Below, piece by piece: positions 51,957-58,589 of a DNA stretch of 58,589 nucleotides. The stretch comes from Microvirga sesbaniae (GTDB taxonomy: Bacteria > Pseudomonadota > Alphaproteobacteria > Rhizobiales > Beijerinckiaceae). The first letter of the stretch is position 1, and every line of letters starts with the position of its first letter. The DNA is taken from positions 1 through 58,589 of the forward strand of contig NZ_JAMXFJ010000027.1 in assembly GCF_025460805.1 (NCBI RefSeq), written 5' to 3'. The position numbers and the translations under genes are program-made. Under the pieces are notes generated by a model that was not told the origin of the DNA, did no database searches, and saw only the letters and a program-made list of their open reading frames with translations.

Positions 51957-53120
51957 GTGGTGTGAGTTAGAGGTTTCTTGGCAGGTCGTGTCGGCGTTGG
52001 TGGTGTATGATCCCACACGCTGGAGGCGATCATGCCCAACCGCCCGGCCTATCGGATTGCCTTGAAGGACCTGGATCGTGCTGTCCTGGAGACCTGGGCC
52101 CGCCGACGCAAGACGGCACAGGCGCTCAGCCTGCGGGCACGCATCATCCTCGCCTGTGCGGAGCCGGACGCGACCAACAGCGGCGTGGCACGAGCCCTGG
52201 GCGTGAGCCGCCCAACCGTGCAGACCTGGCGCCAGCGCTTTGCCCGGCACGGCCCCGACGGCCTGCTGGATGAGCCCCGGCCGGGCGCCCCTCGCCGCAT
52301 CAGCGATGCGGACGTGGAGCGGGTGGTCACTCTCACCCTGGAGGCCGAGCCGACCGGAGCGGCCACCCATTGGAGCACGCGCTCTCTGGCCAAAGCCTCA
52401 GGCATGAGCCAGTCCGCGGTCAGCCGGATCTGGCGCGCCTTCGCGTTGCAGCCGCATCGCCAGGAGACCTTCAAGCTCTCGCGCGATCCGCTCTTTATCG
52501 ACAAGGTGCGCGATATCGTTGGGCTTTATCTGAACCCGCCTGATCGGGCGTTGGTGCTGTGCGTGGACGAGAAGCCCCAGATCCAGGCCAAGTCGCCCAC
52601 CGCCCCGATCCTGCCCATGCGCCCGGGTCAGGTTGAGCGTCACACGCATGATTACGTGCGCCACGGCACCACGGATCTGTTTGCCGCTCTGGATATCTGC
52701 TCCGGCCGGGTGGTGGGCGAGTGCCGGGCGCGTCACACGGCCCAGGACTTTCGCGCCTTTCTGGACATCATCGACCAGACGGTGCCGGAGGGGTTGGAGG
52801 TGCATGTGGTGCTCGACAACGCGGCAACCCACAAGACGCCGCTGATCCACCGCTGGCTGGCCCAACGCCCACGCTATCACCGGCACTTCACGCCCACCTC
52901 CGCGTCCTGGCTGAACATGGTCGAGGGCTGGTTTGCGCTGCTGACCCGACGTCAGCTCCAGCGGGGCGCCTTTCGCAGCACGCATGCCTTGGAGATCGCG
53001 ATCCGCCGCTACATCGAGGCGAGCAATGCCGATGCCAAGCCGTTCGTGTGGACCAAAACCGCTGACGACATCCTCGACAGTCTCAAACGCTTCTGTCAGC
53101 GGACTTCTAACTCACACCAC
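51957..53120 (+). mobile_element. IS630-family insertion sequence
   Basis: The element is 1164 bp. The left end GTGGTGTGAGTTAGAGGT and the right end, read inward, GTGGTGTGAGTTAGAAGT form ~18-base inverted repeats with one mismatch. It is flanked by TA on both sides (51955-51956 and 53121-53122), the target duplication of IS630/Tc1-mariner elements. The ends are intact, so this is a recent, clean insertion. Confidence 0.92.
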
Positions 53121-53123
53121 TAG
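52032..53123 (+). CDS. IS630-family DDE transposase
   Basis: This 363-residue transposase has N-terminal helix-turn-helix domains (VARALGVSRPTVQTWRQRFA, SQSAVSRIWRAF). The catalytic triad is D in LCVDEKPQIQA, D in VVLDNAATHKT and E in SWLNMVEGWFALL. It is full length and probably active. The stop codon TAG spans the flanking target TA and the next G, so the element itself ends on the final His codon and borrows its stop from the insertion site. Confidence 0.95.
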   Translation: MPNRPAYRIALKDLDRAVLETWARRRKTAQALSLRARIILACAEPDATNSGVARALGVSRPTVQTWRQRFARHGPDGLLDEPRPGAPRRISDADVERVVTLTLEAEPTGAATHWSTRSLAKASGMSQSAVSRIWRAFALQPHRQETFKLSRDPLFIDKVRDIVGLYLNPPDRALVLCVDEKPQIQAKSPTAPILPMRPGQVERHTHDYVRHGTTDLFAALDICSGRVVGECRARHTAQDFRAFLDIIDQTVPEGLEVHVVLDNAATHKTPLIHRWLAQRPRYHRHFTPTSASWLNMVEGWFALLTRRQLQRGAFRSTHALEIAIRRYIEASNADAKPFVWTKTADDILDSLKRFCQRTSNSHH

Positions 53124-53215
53124 GCTAAATTGCTCAGCCTTCTCACGTGGTGCGAAATCAAGAATCTTTACCTTCTCGGCCTAGATTGATGGTCCAGCAG
53201 AATGAAGGACTCCGC

Positions 53216-53542
53216 ATGATCTATGAACTGCGCATCTACCACTGTCTTCCAGGCCGCCTGCCCGCATTGCTGAAGCGTTTCGAAAACACCACAATGGGCC
53301 TGTGGGAGAAACACGGCATAAGGCAGGCTGGGTTCTGGACCGTGAAGGTAGGCGAGTCTAACCATGATCTTTATTACATGCTCGCCTGGGACTCGATGGG
53401 TGAGTGCGAGACCAAGTGGAATGCCTTCGCGACCGATCCTGCCTGGATTGCCGCCCGCACCGAAAGTGAGAGGGATGGGCCAATCGTAGCCTCGATCAGC
53501 AACTCGTTCCTAAGCCCGACGTCATTTTCATCCGTCAAATAG
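53216..53542 (+). CDS. NIPSNAP-family protein
   Basis: This 108-residue single-domain protein starts MIYELRIYHCLPGRLPALLK with GAAGGA 8 bases before the ATG. It has the ferredoxin-like NIPSNAP pattern: YELRIYHCLPGRL, TMGLWEKHGIRQAGFWTV, DLYYMLAWDSMGECETKWNA and WIAARTESERDGPIVASI. Family members are dimeric alpha-beta barrel proteins of unclear role. It starts just after the IS630 insertion, which may have displaced its promoter. Confidence 0.88.
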   Translation: MIYELRIYHCLPGRLPALLKRFENTTMGLWEKHGIRQAGFWTVKVGESNHDLYYMLAWDSMGECETKWNAFATDPAWIAARTESERDGPIVASISNSFLSPTSFSSVK

Positions 53543-54027
53543 TCGTTACACCGTTTTATGCAGGCGCGACGAATCCTTTGTCGCGCCTTGATGCACCTGA
53601 GGTCGATCATGTCGTGCCTGGGTAGGTCTGCTTTTCCTGCGGTTCGCTGCAAAACCGGCCGACCGCTAACCACCCGTCTCGGACGTGCTCGTAAATAACA
53701 ATTTTGGTACCGTTCTCTGACAGCGCGAATTTCCGATAATCTCTTTCTGGAACAGGGAGACTTGGCGTCGGATCAGTTTGTGTCCGCCATGGGTCAACCC
53801 GAGCCTTTGAGGTTGGCCTTATGAAGGTCAGCTTACCCTATGACTACGGAAGTTCGGCTTTCGTCTGCCGCTTGCCATGAACGGACATTCCCCTAATCTG
53901 ACAGTCTACTCGATTTTCCAATGGTATCCTTGAAGGTGACAAAGGCCGGCTATGAGTAACTGCTCTGCGGCTTCCGTAGTCGCGGTGGTGAACCGGCCGG
54001 ACGATAGTGCCGGCCGGTTCCATTGCT
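53543..54027. other. 485-base intergenic region
   Basis: It separates the convergent ends of the NIPSNAP and SDR genes. It holds a strong hairpin at 53991-54019; nothing else is recognised. Confidence 0.4.
53991..54019. terminator. strong GC hairpin, probable terminator
   Basis: AACCGGCCGG and CCGGCCGGTT form a perfect 10-bp stem with a 9-base loop, 8 bases after the SDR stop. There is no T-run on the minus side, so it may act with Rho or as an RNA-stabilising 3' end. Confidence 0.5.
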
Positions 54028-54858
54028 TTATGAGGCTTTTGATAGCAGAGTCTCGTCTGACTTCGCGACGCCGTAGCGCTCGGCCGGCAAGCGATGGGAC
54101 AGGTTGGGACCGAGCGCGGCGCGAGCGGTCTTAAACGCTAACCAGTCATCGATGTCCGGCAGTGCAGGGATCGTGACCCGCTCACCTTGATCGAGGCCCG
54201 CGAGCGCGGCATCGACCATGTCGCCCGTTTCCATCACCACCTCCTGCGGCAGGGTGTTGATGTCGATCCCGCCCTTCGCCCACAGTTCCGTGCGCGTGGC
54301 TCCCGGCAGTACAGCCTGCACACGTACGCCGTAAGGCGCGAGTTCGCTGTCGAGGCCCTCACTGAAGGCGAGAAGATAAGCCTTAGTCGCGCTGTAGCCG
54401 ACACTAATGGCAGGCTGATCACCGCGGATGCCGGCTACTGAGGCGATATTGACGATGTCACCCCTGCGCCGCTGCGCAAGACCCGGCGCAACGGCCTGCG
54501 CCAAGCGCGTTGCCACTGTCACGTTAAGCTGGATCATCGCCTCGAGACGTTCGGGGTCCATGTCGATGGTGGGTCCAGCAATGGCCGTGCCAGCGTTGTT
54601 GACGAGCATGGTGATGTCGTCCGCCTGTAGGCGCGTCGCTACCTTACGGGTGTCATTTGCATTGGCGAGATCGGCAGGCAGGACCTCGATCGTTGCACTG
54701 GTCTCGCCTCGCAGACGGGAGGCAAGCGCATTTAGCTTCGTCTCGTCCCGTGCAACGAGTACGAGATCGTATCCGCGTCGTGCGAGGCGGTCGGCATAAA
54801 CCGCGCCGATTCCTGCCGAAGCGCCGGTGATAAGCGCTGTTCCTTGATTTTGGGTCAT
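54028..54858 (-). CDS. SDR-family oxidoreductase
   Basis: This 276-residue short-chain dehydrogenase has LITGASAGIGAVYADRLARR, VLVARDETKL, MLVNNAGTA, NIASVAG, the catalytic YSATKAYLLAFSEGL and VQAVLPGATRTELW. ATG 54858 has GAAGGAC upstream. The type (YSATK, long C-terminal tail) is common among acyl- or sterol-like substrates but specificity is unknown. It lies 54 bases after the thiolase on the same strand, so it belongs to the TetR-linked group. Confidence 0.88.
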   Translation of the reverse strand: MTQNQGTALITGASAGIGAVYADRLARRGYDLVLVARDETKLNALASRLRGETSATIEVLPADLANANDTRKVATRLQADDITMLVNNAGTAIAGPTIDMDPERLEAMIQLNVTVATRLAQAVAPGLAQRRRGDIVNIASVAGIRGDQPAISVGYSATKAYLLAFSEGLDSELAPYGVRVQAVLPGATRTELWAKGGIDINTLPQEVVMETGDMVDAALAGLDQGERVTIPALPDIDDWLAFKTARAALGPNLSHRLPAERYGVAKSDETLLSKAS

Positions 54859-54912
54859 TGTTCTGTCCTTCGGTTGAGAGAAAGTACGCACTACGTGAGT
54901 CGCGATGCGCGT

Positions 54913-56102
54913 TCAGGCGGTGCGCTCGACAGCAATGGCCGTGGCTTCGCCACCGCCGATGCAGAGCGAGGCAACACCTCGCGACAGTCCATGATGCTCC
55001 AGCGCATGGAGCAGGGTCACGATGAGCCGTGCACCCGTGGCGCCGATGGGATGGCCCAAGGCGCAGGCGCCGCCGTTTATGTTGAGAATGTCGCGCGGAA
55101 TGCCGAGATCGCGCTGCGCCGCCATAGCAACAGCAGCAAAAGCCTCGTTGATCTCGAATAGATCGACGTCCCCGATGCTCCAGCCGGCCTTATCGAGAAG
55201 CTTTCGAATAGCCGGGATCGGAGCCGTGGTGAACCAGGCCGGGTCCTGGGAATGCGTTGCATGGGCGAGGATCTCCGCAACGATGGGAAGTCCTTCACGT
55301 TCGCCACCGAGCGACGTGTCAGTACGAGGGCTGCGGCCCCATCGGCATTGGCGGAGGAACTCGCCGCCGTGATGGTGCCATTCGATCGGAAAGCCGGCCT
55401 CAACGACGGGATTTTCTCTGGTGAAACTCTCAACGGGTTCTCATCCGTGTCGATGATCGTATCGCCGGTCTTTCCTGGAATACTGACTGGAACGATCTCG
55501 TTGATGAAAGCGCCCTCGTCGACCGCAGTCCGCGCACGGGTCAGTGTCTCTATGGCATAAGCATCCTGCTCGGCTCGGCTGAATTGGTACGCCTCGGCCG
55601 TTGCCTCCCCGAAATCGCCCATGGACCGGCCGCCCTCATAGGCGTCCTCCAGACCGTCCATCATCATGTGGTCGATGATCCGGTCGTGACCGGCCCGGTA
55701 GCCGCCACGCGCCTTGGTTTGCAAATATGGGGCGTTGGACATCGACTCCATGCCGCCCGCCACAACGATCTCGGCCGATCCGGCGAGGATAAGGTCGTGT
55801 GCCAGCATAGTCGCCTTCATGCCTGAGCCGCACACCTTGTTGACCGTCGTGGCGCCCACCGCATCCGGCAGCCCCGCTCTCCGCGCGGCTTGCCGGGCCG
55901 GCGCCTGACCTTGTCCGGCCGGCAGCACACAACCCATGAGGACCTCGCTCACGTTCGCAGGTTTAAGACCGGCACGCTCCAGCGCGGCGCGGATGACATG
56001 GCGGCCGAGGGCCGGAGCCGTCACTCCGGACAGGCTTCCTTGGAAGCGCCCAAGCGGGGTCCTAGCCGCGGAAGCGATGACAACAGGATCGTGCGATCGC
56101 AT
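54913..56102 (-). pseudogene. acetyl-CoA acetyltransferase (thiolase), frameshifted
   Basis: This would be about 395 residues. The first 260 run from MRSHDPVVIASAARTPLGRF (AGGAGG before ATG 56102) through the nucleophilic Cys in VNKVCGSGMKAT to ADGAAALVLTRR. The rest, GLPIVAEILAHATHSQDPAW, FEINEAFAAVA, GGACALGHPIGATGAR and the second Cys in SLCIGGGEATA, is in another frame to 54913. The single shift lies near 55308-55313. Every catalytic residue is otherwise present, so this is a very recent lesion or a sequencing error. A degradative beta-ketothiolase would cleave acetoacetyl-CoA. Confidence 0.85.
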
Positions 56103-56128
56103 AAGCGCCTCCTTTGTATGATGCTTGA

Positions 56129-56139
56129 CATATGATATG
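56129..56139. promoter_or_regulatory. CATATGATATG dyad in the TetR-thiolase divergent promoter
   Basis: A perfect inverted repeat CATAT-G-ATATG overlaps a plus-strand TTGACA (56125-56130), which is followed 17 bases later by TAATGT. It sits between the divergent thiolase and TetR genes, so it is the likely TetR-family operator. Confidence 0.5.
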
Positions 56140-56180
56140 ATAACCATAATGTAAAGGCCGGTCAGATATGAGGTATGAGC

Positions 56181-56777
56181 ATGCGTTACGAGAAGGGTCA
56201 CAGGGCGCAGACGCGCAAACGCGTGCTGGGCGTGGCGTCAGCGCGTTTCCGGGCTCGAGGCATCGAGGCGACAGGCGTTGCCGGTCTCATGGCCGATGCG
56301 GGCCTGACCCACGGCGGCTTCTATGCTCACTTCAAGTCGAAGGACGATCTCGTTCGCGAAGCCATCACTGAGGCTCATGCGCGCAGCCGTGCGACTTGGA
56401 CCAAGGAAGTGCAAGCTGCCAAGGAACGCGGTGAGGACGGGCTGGAAGTCATCGTGCGCCGATACCTGCGAACAGCGCATCGCGACCGACCGGAGGCCGG
56501 CTGCGCCATTGCGGCCCTAGCTCAAGAGGTCGCCCGCAACGACCTCAAGACTCGCGATGTCATGGCCCACGCGGCGGACGAGATCGTGGCGATCATCGCT
56601 TCTGAACTGCCCTCTTCCTTGTCGGAGGAGAAGGCACGAGAAACCGCTTATGCGATCTTCGGTCTCTTGATCGGAGCGCTCCAGCTCGCGCGCGTTACGA
56701 CAGACAAGGCCCTTTCCGAGTCGATCCTGCAATCCGGACAGGATGCTGCTCTTCGGCTTGCACGTCCGGGCACGTGA
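56181..56777 (+). CDS. TetR/AcrR-family transcriptional regulator
   Basis: This 198-residue repressor has the N-terminal helix-turn-helix TRKRVLGVASARFRARGI, VAGLMADAGLTHGGFYAHFK and SKDDLVREAI (about 10-60). The C-terminal ligand domain starts near 75 (AAKERGEDGLEVIVRRYL) and resembles the TetR_C group with a Cys-containing AGCAIAALAQEVAR. ATG 56181 has GAGGT 6 bases upstream; ATG 56175 is possible. It is divergent from the thiolase and likely controls the thiolase-SDR operon and the MFS gene that follows. Confidence 0.88.
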   Translation: MRYEKGHRAQTRKRVLGVASARFRARGIEATGVAGLMADAGLTHGGFYAHFKSKDDLVREAITEAHARSRATWTKEVQAAKERGEDGLEVIVRRYLRTAHRDRPEAGCAIAALAQEVARNDLKTRDVMAHAADEIVAIIASELPSSLSEEKARETAYAIFGLLIGALQLARVTTDKALSESILQSGQDAALRLARPGT

Positions 56778-56898
56778 TGGACTTCAGCACCGGCTGGCCT
56801 GTTCGCGCAGCCTACATCGACCATTCAATAATCAGTGTTGGTTCCTCGTCCTCGCCGCGGGAACACTTTGCCTCCGTCGAGAACGAAAGGGCTGTCCC

Positions 56899-58194
56899 AT
56901 GATCTCATCTCCCATCGCAGCCATGTTCGCCCGCCGCAACATCCATTACGGCTGGGTGGTCGTTGCTGTGACGTTCCTGACCATGCTCGTGACTGCAGGT
57001 GCGGTCGGCGCACCTGGCGTGCTTATCCTGCCCCTGCAGCAGGAATTCGGGTGGAAGACATCGGAGATCTCTTCCGCACTTGCCATCCGCCTCCTGCTCT
57101 TCGGCCTGATGGGGCCATTCGCGGCAGCGCTCATGAACCGCTACGGTGTCAGACGGATGGCTCTTTCCGCTCTTGCTCTCATCGCGGCCGGGCTATTGCT
57201 GTCGCTCGCCATGACTCGGATTTGGCAGCTCATTCTGCTCTGGGGCATTGTCGTAGGCTTCGGCACAGGCCTGACGGCCCTGGTGCTTGGCGCAACCGTT
57301 GCGACGCGCTGGTTCTCGGAGCGGCGTGGACTGGTGATTGGCCTGCTCACTGCCAGTTCGGCCACCGGTCAACTCGTGTTCCTGCCGATCCTGGCCAGTC
57401 TTACGGAACAGGTGGGCTGGCGGCCTGCCGTTGCGCTCATCTGCGGATTGCTCGCTCTGGCGGCGCTCCTTGTCTTTGCTCTCATGCGCGACCGTCCGTC
57501 CGATCTTGGTCTCGTGGCTTACGGCGAAAAGCAAAGCACTTCCATTCAACCTAGCCCCTCGGGCTCCATCTCGCCGATCACGGCGCTGAGGGATGCGGCG
57601 CGAACCCGCGAATTCTGGGTTCTGTTCAGCACATTCTTTATCTGCGGAGCCAGCACCAACGGTTTGATCCAGACGCATTTCGTCTCACTTTGCTCTGATT
57701 ACGGGTTGGCTGCAGTCGGAGCCGCGAGCGTGCTGGCCATGATGGGCCTATTCGACTTCTTCGGCACGGTGGGATCGGGCTGGCTTTCTGATCGCTACGA
57801 CAATCGGTGGCTGCTCTTCTGGTACTATGGTCTGCGTGGTCTCTCCCTGCTTTATCTGCCCTTCACCGACTTCTCGTTCTATGGCCTGTCGCTCTTTGCC
57901 GTATTCTACGGCCTCGACTGGATCGCGACCGTCCCGCCGACCGTGAAACTGACGGCGATGAAGTTCGGGCGTGAGCGCGCTAACCTCGTATTCGGATGGG
58001 TCTTCGCTGGGCATCAGCTCGGAGCCGCAGCGGCAGCTTTCGGCGGCGGTCTCTCCCGCACGACCCTTGATACATACCTTCCCGCTTTCTTCGCGGCCGG
58101 CGGACTTTGCCTTATCGCAGCCTCGCTTGTCCTGACGTTGACGACAGGGACGGAGAAGCAAGCTACCGTCGCGGCTGCCCCAGCAAGAAGCTAG
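56899..58194 (+). CDS. MFS transporter
   Basis: This 431-residue inner-membrane permease has about twelve hydrophobic segments. The start MISSPIAAMFARRNIHYGWV and the motif after helix 2 (LMNRYGVRRMALSAL, a variant of the MFS A-motif) resemble the OFA/oxalate-formate and monocarboxylate group, as does GSGWLSDRYDNRWLLFWYYG between helices 8 and 9. AAAGGG lies 8 bases before ATG 56899. Next to the TetR-thiolase-SDR set it probably moves a carboxylate handled by those enzymes. Confidence 0.88.
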   Translation: MISSPIAAMFARRNIHYGWVVVAVTFLTMLVTAGAVGAPGVLILPLQQEFGWKTSEISSALAIRLLLFGLMGPFAAALMNRYGVRRMALSALALIAAGLLLSLAMTRIWQLILLWGIVVGFGTGLTALVLGATVATRWFSERRGLVIGLLTASSATGQLVFLPILASLTEQVGWRPAVALICGLLALAALLVFALMRDRPSDLGLVAYGEKQSTSIQPSPSGSISPITALRDAARTREFWVLFSTFFICGASTNGLIQTHFVSLCSDYGLAAVGAASVLAMMGLFDFFGTVGSGWLSDRYDNRWLLFWYYGLRGLSLLYLPFTDFSFYGLSLFAVFYGLDWIATVPPTVKLTAMKFGRERANLVFGWVFAGHQLGAAAAAFGGGLSRTTLDTYLPAFFAAGGLCLIAASLVLTLTTGTEKQATVAAAPARS

Positions 58195-58445
58195 GTCTGA
58201 GGGAGGCACGGGGCAGGCAAACGATCTTGGCCCATCCAAAAACTCTCAATCGGAAGGTCTGGAAAGGGTCTTGGTCGTGTCAAAACGCTTTGGCCGAAGA
58301 CAGATCGCGGCTTCCCCGCTCCAGAGCCCTTTACCATCACCGGCGAGCGCGGATTGGCTTATCGGCGATCGAATGAGGCTTCCATTGTCTCTGGCGCGAG
58401 GATCCAGCGTGTCACGGGCTTAATGGCACGAGCACAGCCCGGCCC
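58195..58445. other. intergenic between the MFS gene and a terminal IS
   Basis: It probably contains the end of the IS that runs off the window, but its inverted repeat cannot be placed without the other end. Confidence 0.35.
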
Positions 58446-58589
58446 CTAGGCCCTGAGGGCGGCCATCAGCGGCTGGATGCCCAGGATGTTCAGCACCCGG
58501 GTGAGATTGTAGGCCAGCACGTGCAGGGCCATCTCGCTGGCCACCTTCGGCAAGGTCTTCTGCAGGAAGTGGGTGGCGCCCATGCGCAG
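58446..58589 (-). CDS. IS transposase C terminus (IS5/IS1182 type), 5' end outside window
   Basis: The last 47 codons of a transposase on the minus strand run off the window edge. They read LRMGATHFLQKTLPKVASEM, ALHVLAYNLTRVLNILGI and QPLMAALRA, then TAG (58446-58448). The segment E-M-A-L-x-V-L-A-Y-N-L-x-R-V-x-N-I-L-G is the usual end of IS5/IS1182-type DDE transposases. The catalytic part lies outside the window. Confidence 0.8.
   Translation of the reverse strand: MRMGATHFLQKTLPKVASEMALHVLAYNLTRVLNILGIQPLMAALRA

Overview
The window looks like accessory DNA of a GC-rich alphaproteobacterium of the Hyphomicrobiales, most like the Methylobacteriaceae (Microvirga/Methylobacterium type). The pointers are an IHF-alpha gene, a NepR-like small protein, a DUF6894-type protein, a cyclase-TPR protein, FixL/FixJ-style sensor domains, and several IS families common in that group. 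The taxonomic call is an inference from protein style, not from a marker gene.

Layout. (1) 1-1.2 kb: the end of a VOC protein and the last ~60 codons of a pntB (transhydrogenase beta) gene, cut by an insertion sequence. (2) 1.2-8.7 kb: two inverted, non-identical IS6-family elements enclose a catabolic operon. It has a FadR-type regulator, a 3-hydroxyisobutyrate-dehydrogenase-like enzyme, a complete polar-amino-acid-type ABC importer, an RpiB-like isomerase and a ribokinase broken before the second IS. (3) 8.7-19.4 kb: signalling genes. They include a FixL-like multi-PAS kinase without the haem ligand, a frameshifted IHF-alpha, a NepR-like protein, a LuxR regulator with a degenerate receiver, and a CACHE-PAS-GGDEF-EAL protein. 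(4) 19.8-29.5 kb: an RHE_PE00001-like remnant, a phosphatase/NAD(P)HX-dehydratase pair, a class III cyclase-TPR protein, Uma2-like and TGT/DpdA-like pseudogenes, tiny membrane proteins and a lone ParA-like ATPase. (5) 29.3-35.5 kb: a decay zone with YdeI, GFA, two cupins and an inositol-monophosphatase-like gene all interrupted, mixed with intact genes. (6) 35.8-37.5 kb: a fused aconitase X. (7) 38.2-47.3 kb: an intact divergent catabolic cluster of two SDRs, a GntR regulator and a Liv-type importer whose LivM, LivG and LivF are one polypeptide. It ends with a 3-hydroxyacyl-CoA-dehydrogenase-type enzyme and a BKACE enzyme. (8) 47.5-49.5 kb: small hypothetical genes, including two clear paralogues with a shared upstream TTAA-N6-TTAA motif. 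(9) 49.5-58.6 kb: a PAS-GAF-PAS-REC-LuxR regulator, an IS630-type element, a NIPSNAP protein, and a TetR-linked SDR, frameshifted thiolase and MFS transporter. The window ends in an IS transposase.

Working together: in region 7 a regulated importer brings in an unknown acid, dehydrogenases make a beta-keto acid, and BKACE cleaves it with acetyl-CoA. Region 2 is a second, transposon-bracketed uptake and oxidation module for a polyol or sugar acid. Many genes carry single-base frameshifts. Some cases (homopolymer runs, IHF-alpha, thiolase) could be assembly errors, while the in-frame stops and multiply broken genes at 19-35 kb point to true decay.
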